Below, piece by piece: positions 10,126 through 18,686 of a DNA stretch of 64,000 nucleotides (positions are counted from its first letter, which is position 1; every line of letters starts with the position of its first letter). A program made the translations under genes and the position numbers. Source of the DNA: Iodidimonas muriae (GTDB taxonomy: Bacteria; Pseudomonadota; Alphaproteobacteria; Sphingomonadales; Rhodothalassiaceae). The notes under the pieces were generated by a model. The model saw only the letters and a list, made by a program, of their open reading frames with translations, did not search any database and was not told the origin of the DNA. The stretch lies in assembly GCF_014647255.1 (NCBI RefSeq), contig NZ_BMOV01000003.1, positions 62,001 through 126,000 of the forward strand, in the 5' to 3' direction.

Positions 10126-10379
10126 TTTACGTCGAAAGCCTCCAGCCCAGCATCGCCGGACACATCTAACGTTATTTTTTCAATCCGCGCTTCCGCACGC
10201 TTCAATTTCGCTTCGCAATGCCGCTTCAGCCAGGTTCCACGGGTATAAATATTGATGGAGTCTTCAAGACTGACCGCGCCGGATTCCAGCTGGCCGACAA
10301 TGTCTTCTAACGCCTTCAAAGCATCTTCAAAGGTCAAAGCCTTGATATCATCAGGAATTTGATCGTTATTTTCCGCCAT
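10122..10379 (-). CDS. xseB: Exodeoxyribonuclease VII small subunit
   Basis: 85-residue small subunit of exonuclease VII, a single-strand DNA exonuclease used in repair. The family motif is clear: LTFEDALKALEDIVGQLE followed by SGAVSLEDSINIYTRGTWL. Small genes of this family commonly stand directly before ispA, as here with an ATGA overlap. The large subunit XseA is not in the window. Confidence 0.93.
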   Translation of the reverse strand: MAENNDQIPDDIKALTFEDALKALEDIVGQLESGAVSLEDSINIYTRGTWLKRHCEAKLKRAEARIEKITLDVSGDAGLEAFDVK

Positions 10380-10421
10380 TATCCACTGCCCGGGTCATCG
10401 AATTGAAATCAAGCACCAGTC

Positions 10422-12122
10422 TTATTCGCCAGCGCGCATTTCAGCCTCGTACTTTGCCCGCTCTTCGGCGACAAGCTCTTTCTTGGACAATTTCCCCACC
10501 ATCGTTTTGGGCAATGCATCCCGAAACTCGATTTCACGGGGCAATTCATGCTTCCCCAAATGCTCACGCAGGAAGGTTTTCAGTTTTTCCGCCGAAAGCT
10601 CATGATCCTTTTTCAGAACGACAAAAGCCTTGGGCGCTTCCCCACGATAGGCATCAGGCACGCCGATCACAGTGGTTTCCGCCACAGATGGATGCTTGTA
10701 GATGGCTTCTTCCACATTGCGGGGGAAAACATTAAAGCCCCCCACCAAAATCAGATCCTTTGAGCGATCGATGATGAAAGTATAGCCTTCTTCATCCATA
10801 TAGCCAATATCGCCGGTGCGGAGCAAATCGCCCTGCATCACTTCCGCCGTGGCTTCGGGCTTGTTCCAATAACCTTTCATCACCTGTGGGCCGCGCACGC
10901 AAATCTCGCCCACGTCACCAAGGCCCAGCACTTTTTCAGGATCATCCCGATCAAGGATAACGATCTCGGTGCCCGGAACAGGCAAACCGATAGAGCCTGC
11001 TTTTTGTTTCCCTATGATCGGATTGGCGCTCACCGTGGGGGAGCTTTCCGTCAGCCCATAGCCTTCATTGACAACCACACCGGGAATGGCGGCCTCGAAC
11101 CGTTTTTTCACTTCGGCAGGCAAAGGCGCCCCGCCGGAAAAACAGCTCCGAAGCGCCGAAAGGTCGTATTTCGCCAGATCGTCATGATTGAGAATGGCGG
11201 TGAACATGGTGGGCACACCGGGCATCATGGTGACTTTATGCTCCGCCGCCAGGCGCAAGGCGTCTTCCAACTCGAACTTCGGCATCAAAACGATTTTTGC
11301 CCCGTTCAAGGTGGATGCGTTCATTACCAATGTCATGGCAAATACGTGGAACAAGGGCAAAGCCCCTAGCATCACACCTTCGCCCTGATTCAAAGAAGGG
11401 TCCCAATAAAGCGTTTGCGCGCAATTTATGGACAGATTGGCATGGGTCAGCATCGCGCCTTTCGGCACGCCGGTGGTCCCGCCGGTATATTGCAAAACCG
11501 CCACATCATTATAAGGATCGATCTCTACCGGCGCGGGATCACTGCCCTGCCCCACCAACCATTCAAACGAAACATGATCGTCATCCTTGGGGATATCGGC
11601 GCGCAAATCTTTCTTCAAAAGCTTGAAGGCCAGCCCTTTCCAGAAAGGCAACATGTCGCCGAATCCGGCCACCACCAGCTTTTTCAAACGGCTTTGGTCG
11701 AAAACTTCGGCAATCTGGGGGTAAAGCGCCGCCAGATCCAGCGTCACCATGATATCGGTTTCGCTGTCTTCCACCTGCGCCAAAAGCTCTGGCACGGAAT
11801 AAAGCGGTGAAAAATTCACCACCGTCCCGCCAGCACGCAAAATACCGTAATAGGCGATGATGAATTGCGGGCAATTGGGCAAGAACAGCCCCACGCGCAC
11901 GCCTTTCTTCACGCCCAGCGCCTGAAACCCTTTGGCGGCGCGGCGCACCAGATCGGCACTTTCCCGATAGCCGACCTCGCGCCCCATGAAGGCCATATGG
12001 GCGTTATCCGGCCAGCGTTTTGCCGAATCCTCCAGCAATTCAAACAGCGGGCGTGCCTTGAATTCACGCGCCCAATCGAGCTGCTGCGGATAGTTTTTCA
12101 ACCAAGGCTTGTCCGCCATCAC
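10422..12122 (-). CDS. fadD: Long-chain fatty acid--CoA ligase
   Basis: 566-residue AMP-forming ligase that activates fatty acids to acyl-CoA. The P-loop YTGGTTGVPKGAMLTH lies near residue 215, YGLTESSPTVS near 355, and the TGDIGYMDEEGYTFIIDR hinge region near 440. The C-terminal lysine lies in PKTMVGKLSKKEL. Length and motifs match FadD. It follows the SDR gene by 75 bases and precedes xseB by 42, in one minus-strand run that also contains an acyl-CoA dehydrogenase, so a role in lipid degradation is likely. A second, divergent acyl-CoA ligase lies at 32.2-34.0 kb. Confidence 0.9.
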   Translation of the reverse strand: MMADKPWLKNYPQQLDWAREFKARPLFELLEDSAKRWPDNAHMAFMGREVGYRESADLVRRAAKGFQALGVKKGVRVGLFLPNCPQFIIAYYGILRAGGTVVNFSPLYSVPELLAQVEDSETDIMVTLDLAALYPQIAEVFDQSRLKKLVVAGFGDMLPFWKGLAFKLLKKDLRADIPKDDDHVSFEWLVGQGSDPAPVEIDPYNDVAVLQYTGGTTGVPKGAMLTHANLSINCAQTLYWDPSLNQGEGVMLGALPLFHVFAMTLVMNASTLNGAKIVLMPKFELEDALRLAAEHKVTMMPGVPTMFTAILNHDDLAKYDLSALRSCFSGGAPLPAEVKKRFEAAIPGVVVNEGYGLTESSPTVSANPIIGKQKAGSIGLPVPGTEIVILDRDDPEKVLGLGDVGEICVRGPQVMKGYWNKPEATAEVMQGDLLRTGDIGYMDEEGYTFIIDRSKDLILVGGFNVFPRNVEEAIYKHPSVAETTVIGVPDAYRGEAPKAFVVLKKDHELSAEKLKTFLREHLGKHELPREIEFRDALPKTMVGKLSKKELVAEERAKYEAEMRAGE

Positions 12123-12197
12123 TTACTCCGAAAAATCCGGGCACTTCCTGACCGGGAACCAAGCAAAACAAAGATCTCCACGAAAGCCAGATCACAG

Positions 12198-13019
12198 TCA
12201 AATAAAGAAATCGGGCACCAGTTTCTGTGTGGGGTCTACGGCATAATGATCAAGATCCGTTATACCCATCTTGGCCAGAACCTCATCATCAATGAAGAAA
12301 TTGCCCGTCACTTCCCGCGAGGGCTGTGTCAGCACCCAATGGGCGGCATCGGCCATGATTTCGGGCTTGCGAGAAGCCTGCACCATTTTATCGCCCCCAA
12401 GCAGATTGGCCACCGCAGCCGTGGCAATGGCGGTGCGCGGCCACAAGGCATTGAACGCCACACCCTTGGAGCGGAATTCACCCGCCATCCCCAGAACACA
12501 CATGCTCATGCCGAATTTTGCCATGGTATAGGCCACATGCGGCGCAAACCAGCGCTCTTCCATATTAAGCGGCGGCGACAGATTCAGCACATGGGGATTG
12601 TCCGCTTTCAACAGATGCGGCAAGCACAATTTCGAACATAAAAACGTGCCGCGCGTATTGACCTGATGCATCAGATCATAGCGTTTCATATCGGTTTGCA
12701 AGGTGGGCGTCAGTTGAATGGCGCTGGCATTGTTCACCAAAATATCAATCCCGCCAAAGCGCTCCACTGCGGCGTCCACGGCTGCTGCAATGGCGTCTTC
12801 GTCGCGCACATCCACAACCACCGGCAGGGCCTGCCCGCCTGCGGCTTCGATTTCTGCGGCGGCTGTGAAAATGGTTCCTTCAAGTTTGGGGTGCGGTTCT
12901 TTGGATTTTGCCGCAATCACCACATTGGCCCCGTCTTTTGCGGCGCGCTTGGCTATGGCAAGCCCGATGCCGCGACTGGCGCCCGTGATAAACAGAGTTT
13001 TTCCTTTCAGGCTTTCCAT
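12198..13019 (-). CDS. SDR family NAD(P)-dependent oxidoreductase (HSDL2-like)
   Basis: 273-residue short-chain dehydrogenase. TGASRGIGLAIA near residue 13 is the dinucleotide-binding loop, VNNASAI follows near residue 98, and YTMAK near residue 170 supplies the catalytic tyrosine and lysine. The arrangement, with AAKSKEPHPKLEGTI after the first helix, resembles the HSDL2-like subgroup. Substrate unknown; the neighbours (acyl-CoA ligase, acyl-CoA dehydrogenase) suggest a lipid-derived alcohol or ketone. Its start overlaps the end of the upstream MBL gene by 13 bases. Confidence 0.85.
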   Translation of the reverse strand: MESLKGKTLFITGASRGIGLAIAKRAAKDGANVVIAAKSKEPHPKLEGTIFTAAAEIEAAGGQALPVVVDVRDEDAIAAAVDAAVERFGGIDILVNNASAIQLTPTLQTDMKRYDLMHQVNTRGTFLCSKLCLPHLLKADNPHVLNLSPPLNMEERWFAPHVAYTMAKFGMSMCVLGMAGEFRSKGVAFNALWPRTAIATAAVANLLGGDKMVQASRKPEIMADAAHWVLTQPSREVTGNFFIDDEVLAKMGITDLDHYAVDPTQKLVPDFFI

Positions 13020-14209
13020 GGTGCCCGCTCCCTTTCTTCTTCGGTTATTGCATCAAGCCGTGCCCGCAGCCCGGCTTCATCATAATCAGCGATTCTCTCG
13101 AAACGTGTAACACCATCGCGCTCCCGACGTGCAACCACGCCCAGCGCTTCAAGGAAATGCAAATGGGCAATGGCTTCGCCGGTGGCCATGGCAAATTCCA
13201 TCCCGCGCACCCGCCGCCGGAACAGGGCCGGGAACACCTCTACCGCCGAACGGGGCGTAGCGCATAAATCCACAACGCCATTAAGCCGCGACACATGCTT
13301 GCCAATCAAGGCATCAAGCCGCACCACCAGCCCGTAAAACGGTTCATTATGCGAGGGCAGCACCAATATGTCCTCCGGCAAGGCCCGCAATCGCGCCAAT
13401 CCCACCAACCATTCCTCCAAAGGATTGCCATAAGGCTCGGTAGGGTAAACCGATACATTGGAACTGATGCGCGGCAAAACCTGATCGCCGGACAGCAAAA
13501 TGCTCCGTTCTGGTGAATAGAGACAGGCATGGCCCGGCGCATGACCCGCCGTTTCAATGATGTGCCAATCGGTGCCGCCAAGCCGGATCACATCGCCACC
13601 CGCCATGCTGCGATAGCCAACCGGCAATGGCCACACAATACGCGAAAAATTGCCCCAACCACCGACACGCACTTTTTCCACCATTTCGGGCGTAAAGCCC
13701 GCCCGGCGTGAAAAATCCAATGCTTCCCGTGGGGCTTCTTCACGCACATCGAGCAAAAGGCTGCGGGCCAGAAAATAAGCGCTGCGGGTGGCATGGATGG
13801 GCGCGGAAAATTCGTCGGCAATCCATCCGGCCAGCCCCAGATGGTCAGGATGATGGTGGGTCACGATCATATGGCTGATGGGGCGCCCCCCCAGACATTC
13901 GGCAAAAATCGTGCGCCAGTGATCCATCGCTTCATCGGAGCGCACGCCACTGTCCACCAGCGCCCAGCCCCCTTGATCCGCCGCGCCATCATCGATCAGA
14001 TAAAGATTGATATGATCCAATGACCAAGGCAACGGCATGCGCACCCAATAAAGGCCGTCCGCCACTTCCAGCATGGTGCCGGGCTCCGGGACCGCCTCCA
14101 TGGGGTAGCGCAATCCGTCACCGTCATCAAGAACGCCAAGCCGGTGATCGGGATCAGGCGGCCGTTCTGAAACCGCGTCATTATCTGTCAAAATTTCAGG
14201 ATCACTCAT
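13007..14209 (-). CDS. MBL-fold metallo-hydrolase
   Basis: 400-residue cytosolic metallo-beta-lactamase-fold protein. The zinc motif HHHPDHLG lies near residue 120; further ligands are expected in ETAGHAPGHACLYSPE and in LLSGDQVLPRIS. The family includes glyoxalase-II-like thioesterases. The C-terminal 100 residues look like a winged-helix segment of the kind found in the LACTB2 group (AHLHFLEALGVVARR). I chose the ATG at 14209 (MSDPEILTDND); an upstream GTG at 14257 would add MRPPCHVVVQHVASPA and has no better ribosome site. Thioester hydrolysis is an inference from the adjacent acyl-CoA genes. Confidence 0.8.
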   Translation of the reverse strand: MSDPEILTDNDAVSERPPDPDHRLGVLDDGDGLRYPMEAVPEPGTMLEVADGLYWVRMPLPWSLDHINLYLIDDGAADQGGWALVDSGVRSDEAMDHWRTIFAECLGGRPISHMIVTHHHPDHLGLAGWIADEFSAPIHATRSAYFLARSLLLDVREEAPREALDFSRRAGFTPEMVEKVRVGGWGNFSRIVWPLPVGYRSMAGGDVIRLGGTDWHIIETAGHAPGHACLYSPERSILLSGDQVLPRISSNVSVYPTEPYGNPLEEWLVGLARLRALPEDILVLPSHNEPFYGLVVRLDALIGKHVSRLNGVVDLCATPRSAVEVFPALFRRRVRGMEFAMATGEAIAHLHFLEALGVVARRERDGVTRFERIADYDEAGLRARLDAITEEERERAPWKA

Positions 14210-14332
14210 GGCTGGAGACGCTACGTGTTGCACAACAACATGGCAAGGGGGGCGCACTCACATATCCGGCAGGATCATAAGGCATGAGCGCCAAAAAATG
14301 TCAGGTGCCAAGAGGCGTTGTTGGCGTCTGTG

Positions 14333-16129
14333 TCACGCAGAGAAATCCTCTTCATCCAACGCATATAGCATCTCTGACCCGCGGGTGATGGGGCCAAGAA
14401 GTGCCGTTGCAGGCGGCAAAATCTGTTCCGCAAAGAACCGTGCCGTTTTGATTTTCGCAGTCAAGAAGGCTGCATCTTCTGCGCCGTTCTCTAGCCGTTT
14501 GCTGGCCGCCACCGCTTCCACAGCCAACAGCCACGCCCCTGTCACTGTGCCGAACATGCGCAGGAACGGAGCCGCCCCACCGGCGGTATCGCGCGCTTCG
14601 GACGCATCATTGCCCGAAAGCCACACAGCGGCATTTTGCAAGGCTTCAATGCCATCTTCCAGATAAGGTGCGATCGCTCCCAAATCGCCCGAGCCGGGCA
14701 AATCGGCAACAAAATCACGAATATTCTGGAACAAATTGCGCCAATGGGCACCACCGGCCATAGACAGCTTGCGGCCCACCAGATCCATCGCCTGAATACC
14801 ATTGGTGCCTTCATAAATGGGAGCGATGCGGGCATCGCGGAAATGCTGGGCAACGCCGGTTTCTTCGATATATCCCATGCCGCCATAGACCTGAATGGCC
14901 AAAGACGTCACCTCTACCCCCAGATCGGTGGCATAGGCTTTGGTGACGGGGGTGAGCAAGTCGGCCAAGCCCTGCGCTGCGGCCCGGCCTTCATCATTTT
15001 CACAGCCATGGGCGCGATCCACCGCCGCCGCATTATAATAGGCAAGAGCGCGCGCCGCTTCGGTGGAGGCTTTCATGGTCATCAACATGCGCCGCACATC
15101 CGCATGGCGAATGATCGGAACACCGCCCTTGGATGGCTGCATCAGATCCGCCGATTGCACCCGTTCGCGGGCATAGGAAAGCGCCTGTTGATAGGCTCTC
15201 TCGGCAATGGCCACCCCTTGCAAGCCCACATTGACACGGGCGTGATTCATCATGGTGAACATATTGCGCATGCCGCGATTTTCATCGCCCACCATCCAGC
15301 CGATGGCGCCGCCTTCATCGCCAAACTGCAACACACAGGTGGGGCTGGCATGAATACCCAATTTATGTTCAAGGCTGACGCATTTCACATCATTGCGTCT
15401 CCCCAAACTACCATCTTCATTGACCAGAAATTTCGGCACCACGAACATGGAAATGCCTTTCGAGCCAGATGGGGCACCGGGGGTACGGGCCAGAACCAGA
15501 TGCACGATATTCTCGGTCATTTCGTGATCACCCCAAGTGATGAAAATCTTCTGCCCGGAAATTTTCCAGCTTCCATCCCCATTGGGTTCGGCGCGGGTCT
15601 TGAGCGCCCCCACATCAGAGCCCGCCTGCGGTTCGGTCAGGTTCATGGTGCCGGTCCATTCGCCGCTCACCAGTTTTTCCAGATAGATCGCCTTCAGATC
15701 CTCGGACCCATGATGGTCCAGCGCCTCGATGGCACCTTGCGTAAGCATCGGGCACAGGGAAAAGGCCATATTGGCCGCAGTCCATGTTTCCTGAACCGCC
15801 AAAGCCAAGGAAAAGGGCAAGCCCTGCCCGCCCCATTCGGGATTGAACGACAAGCCGTTCCAGCCGCCATCCACATATTGGCGATAGGCTTCCTTGAAAC
15901 CGGCAGGGGTTTTCACTGTGCCGTCCACCAGTTTCGAGCCTTCCAGATCACCGCTACGATTAAGGGGCGCGATCACATTGGCCGACAATTTTGCCGCTTC
16001 TTCGATCACCGCCGTCATCAGATCGTGGGTTGCTTCTTCAAAGGCGGGCAACGCATTGATCGAGGACCAATCGCACACGGTTTCCAAGGTGAACTGAATG
16101 TCTTTTGCCGGTGCGGTGTAGCTGGTCAT
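14333..16129 (-). CDS. Acyl-CoA dehydrogenase, long form with C-terminal domain
   Basis: 598-residue FAD-dependent dehydrogenase of fatty acyl-CoA oxidation, in the size class of the long bacterial acyl-CoA dehydrogenases. MNLTEPQAGSDVGALKTRA near residue 160 contacts the flavin and substrate, IFITWGDHE follows, and GGMGYIEETGVAQHFRDARI near residue 425 carries the usual catalytic glutamate region. GGAG stands six bases before ATG 16129, and the translation opens MTSYTAPAKDIQF as usual for the family. An open frame continues to 16672 but runs antisense through tsaC and is not coding. It is the first gene of the minus-strand run down to 2.6 kb. Confidence 0.93.
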   Translation of the reverse strand: MTSYTAPAKDIQFTLETVCDWSSINALPAFEEATHDLMTAVIEEAAKLSANVIAPLNRSGDLEGSKLVDGTVKTPAGFKEAYRQYVDGGWNGLSFNPEWGGQGLPFSLALAVQETWTAANMAFSLCPMLTQGAIEALDHHGSEDLKAIYLEKLVSGEWTGTMNLTEPQAGSDVGALKTRAEPNGDGSWKISGQKIFITWGDHEMTENIVHLVLARTPGAPSGSKGISMFVVPKFLVNEDGSLGRRNDVKCVSLEHKLGIHASPTCVLQFGDEGGAIGWMVGDENRGMRNMFTMMNHARVNVGLQGVAIAERAYQQALSYARERVQSADLMQPSKGGVPIIRHADVRRMLMTMKASTEAARALAYYNAAAVDRAHGCENDEGRAAAQGLADLLTPVTKAYATDLGVEVTSLAIQVYGGMGYIEETGVAQHFRDARIAPIYEGTNGIQAMDLVGRKLSMAGGAHWRNLFQNIRDFVADLPGSGDLGAIAPYLEDGIEALQNAAVWLSGNDASEARDTAGGAAPFLRMFGTVTGAWLLAVEAVAASKRLENGAEDAAFLTAKIKTARFFAEQILPPATALLGPITRGSEMLYALDEEDFSA

Positions 16130-16261
16130 CGAAAACTCCATGAAATAGACAGCCCACGGTGTTTGGATTAAGACACGGGAACAAGAACGGGCTGCCTGTC
16201 TGTTAAATCGGCGACAGCATAAGCAAGTCCGACTGTGAAGAGCAAGCCAACATCTGGCCAA

Positions 16262-17275
16262 ATGACTGGCCTTGAAACAATAAGGCATCCTTTTGTGATC
16301 GCATCCGCCCCCAATCCTCAAAAAGCGCACCCGGACGCCATTGAAAAGGCGGCCCACATCCTCAAACAAGGCCGCCTTGTGGTGATGCCCACGGAAACCG
16401 TTTATGGCCTGGCCGCCGATGCGGGCAATGCCCAAGCGGTGGCGCGCATTTTCAAAGTGAAGGGGCGGCCCTCTTTCAATCCGCTGATCTGCCATGTGGC
16501 AAGCCCGAAAGACGCCGAGGCACTGGTGAACGTCACGCCCCTTGCCCAAAAGCTTATGGCCGCCTTCTGGCCCGGTCCTTTGACATTGGTTTTGGAAAAG
16601 CGGCCTGATGCGCCGGTGTGCGATCTGGTGAGCGCCGGCTTGCCCAGCCTTGCCATTCGCATGCCCTCCCATGATGTGGCCCGTGCCTTATTGAAAGCCG
16701 TGGGCTGCCCCCTTGCGGCCCCCAGCGCCAACAGATCCGGCCGCATCAGCCCCACCGAGGCCAGCCATGTGACGCAAGATCTGGCCGATGATCTGGGGAA
16801 GGATGTGGGGTTAATTCTGGATGGCGGGCCGTGCATTGTGGGCCTTGAAAGCACCATTGTCGCCGTGAAAGGGGAGGCGCTTGTGCTGTTGCGCCCCGGG
16901 GCCATCACGGCCGATCAAATCGCCAATGCGTGCGGCGTGCGCCCCGTGGGCGACCAAAGCGGAACGATCACGGCGCCGGGACAAATGCTCAGCCATTATG
17001 CCCCCGATGCCGCCGTGCGCCTTGAGGCCAAAACAGCCAAGCATGATGAAGTGCTGATCGGCTTTGGCCCCATCAAGGGGGATCTGAGCTTGAGCGAAGG
17101 CGGCGACCTGATCGAGGCGGCTGCCCGGCTGTTTTCCTGCCTGCGGTCCGCCGATGCCATGGGGAAAAAGAAGATTGCCGTTGCCCCCGTTCCCCGACAT
17201 GGTTTGGGGCTGGCCATCAATGACCGCCTTCGTCGCGCCGCCGCACCAAAAAACAATATGGAAGCCAGCACATGA
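16262..17275 (+). CDS. tsaC: L-threonylcarbamoyladenylate synthase
   Basis: Makes threonylcarbamoyl-AMP from threonine, bicarbonate and ATP for t6A37 in tRNAs. At 337 residues it is the long Sua5 form. The YrdC domain (about residues 20-205) shows MPTETVYGLAADA, KVKGRPSFNPL and PSANRSGRISPTEA; the C-terminal Sua5 domain begins near residue 235 after the linker around GTITAPGQMLSHYAPDA. ATG 16262 is the most plausible start; GTG 16235 and GTG 16293 are in frame. It diverges from the acyl-CoA dehydrogenase and overlaps the next gene by ATGA. Confidence 0.93.
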   Translation: MTGLETIRHPFVIASAPNPQKAHPDAIEKAAHILKQGRLVVMPTETVYGLAADAGNAQAVARIFKVKGRPSFNPLICHVASPKDAEALVNVTPLAQKLMAAFWPGPLTLVLEKRPDAPVCDLVSAGLPSLAIRMPSHDVARALLKAVGCPLAAPSANRSGRISPTEASHVTQDLADDLGKDVGLILDGGPCIVGLESTIVAVKGEALVLLRPGAITADQIANACGVRPVGDQSGTITAPGQMLSHYAPDAAVRLEAKTAKHDEVLIGFGPIKGDLSLSEGGDLIEAAARLFSCLRSADAMGKKKIAVAPVPRHGLGLAINDRLRRAAAPKNNMEAST

Positions 17276-17913
17276 CCCGCGCTTATAAACTGGTTGGCTT
17301 TGGCCTTCTTGGCCTTCTTTTGGGAAGTGCCATCGCCGCCGGGCTGCAAATCGGCTTTAACAGCCTGCGATATCTGGTCCAGCCCCAATGGCTGGTTGGC
17401 ACCAATGCCTGGCTGCTGCTTCTCTTTGTGGGCGTAGGCGGCGCACTGGCCATTGGCGGCGGTGTTGGATACCTTTTACGCCTTGCCGACAAAAACAAGA
17501 TACACCCCCTTGCCATCATATTCGGGCTGGCACTGGGCTATGGGCTTGACCCTTATTATCTGGCGGAACTGGGATGGCGCGACCCGGCCATGATGCAAGG
17601 CAGCATGCGCGCCTTGTCTGTGCTGATCCCGGCATTCGGCTTTGCCCTTGGCCTTCGCTTGAAAGGGTCAATGCTGATGGCCTTTGCGGGATTTGTCAGT
17701 CTCGCGGCGCTTGTACACGCGCTGATGCCGCGCTTTACCGGCATTCCCATTTTGGGCGGCGATCTGGATTTGGCGATATTGTCCCCTATCCATATCTTTG
17801 TATTTTTACGCGGCATGCTTTTCTTCCTGCTGGCCATTGCCGTGCAGTATTTGTCGCATCGTCTTTGGACGGTTTTTATGAAAACATCGCCTCAACGCCG
17901 CGAAGAAGGATAA
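17272..17913 (+). CDS. Integral membrane protein of unknown function
   Basis: 213 residues with about six hydrophobic segments (near residues 5-27, 45-68, 80-98, 108-128, 135-155 and 175-198), and basic residues after the first and last. I do not recognise a family. The start codon overlaps the tsaC stop (ATGA) and the end is eight bases before the 2OG oxygenase start, so the three genes are almost certainly one transcript. The protein ends in the charged tail SPQRREEG. A direct link to tRNA modification is not evident. Confidence 0.75.
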   Translation: MTRAYKLVGFGLLGLLLGSAIAAGLQIGFNSLRYLVQPQWLVGTNAWLLLLFVGVGGALAIGGGVGYLLRLADKNKIHPLAIIFGLALGYGLDPYYLAELGWRDPAMMQGSMRALSVLIPAFGFALGLRLKGSMLMAFAGFVSLAALVHALMPRFTGIPILGGDLDLAILSPIHIFVFLRGMLFFLLAIAVQYLSHRLWTVFMKTSPQRREEG

Positions 17914-17921
17914 TCCCGCCT

Positions 17922-18671
17922 ATGCCAGAAACCAGCCCGGATGATGCCCGCACGCCCCCGTCAATCGCCCTCAACCCGGCGCTTGACCGGACCGCCATCG
18001 CGGCTCGACTGGCTGAACGGGGCCGCGTGCAAATCCACAATATTCTGGCCCCTGAAAGCGCCGAACGGCTGGCCCATTGTTTGGAACAGGAAACGCCATG
18101 GTCTTTCACCTATTTTGACGGCGAGGCGGCCTGTATTGTGGATCATCAGGATCTGGCCACTGTATCGCGCGAGCGCTGGACCGCCCTGCAACGCAAGCTG
18201 TTTGCCGATGCGCGCACCGGCTTCAGCTATGCCTATGGCTTTTATCCAGTGCAGGAATCGGTGCGGCTTCACCGCGACAAAGACTTGTTCCTCCTTGATT
18301 TCTTCGCATTTCTGAATGGCCCGGAAATGCTGGGCCTGATCCGTGATATTCTGAACGATCCGCACGTGGCCGAAGCCGATGCCCAAGCCACCCGCTTTGG
18401 CCCATCGCAATTTCTTACCTATCACAATGATCATGTGCCCGGCAGCAATCGCCGCTGTGCCTATGTGTTCAATTATACCCGCCAATGGCTTCCCGATTGG
18501 GGCGGTTATCTACAGTTTTTCGACGATAACAAAAATGGAACCGAAGCCTTTGCGCCGGATTTCAACACGCTTAATCTGTTCTCCGTGCCACAAGCCCATG
18601 CGGTGAGCTTCGTGACCCCCTTTGCAGGGGCCTATCGCTATGCCATATCGGGCTGGTATCGGGGCCAATAA
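17922..18671 (+). CDS. 2-oxoglutarate/Fe(II)-dependent oxygenase
   Basis: 249-residue double-stranded beta-helix dioxygenase of the prolyl-hydroxylase type. The iron site is H168-x-D170 in TYHNDHV and H226 in PQAHAVSF; R239 in YRYAISGWYR is the likely 2-oxoglutarate-binding arginine. GGYLQFFDD between them is typical of the fold. The start is the ATG at 17922; an open frame extending upstream overlaps the membrane-protein gene and is ignored. The substrate, protein or small molecule, is not indicated. It converges with trkH, 15 bases apart. Confidence 0.85.
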   Translation: MPETSPDDARTPPSIALNPALDRTAIAARLAERGRVQIHNILAPESAERLAHCLEQETPWSFTYFDGEAACIVDHQDLATVSRERWTALQRKLFADARTGFSYAYGFYPVQESVRLHRDKDLFLLDFFAFLNGPEMLGLIRDILNDPHVAEADAQATRFGPSQFLTYHNDHVPGSNRRCAYVFNYTRQWLPDWGGYLQFFDDNKNGTEAFAPDFNTLNLFSVPQAHAVSFVTPFAGAYRYAISGWYRGQ

Positions 18672-18686
18672 ATTACCCCGAAGGCC

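Noticed and set aside
14333-16672. Acyl-CoA dehydrogenase frame extended to 779 codons
   Set aside because: The extra 180 codons run antisense through tsaC; GGAG before ATG 16129 and the family N-terminus fix the real start.
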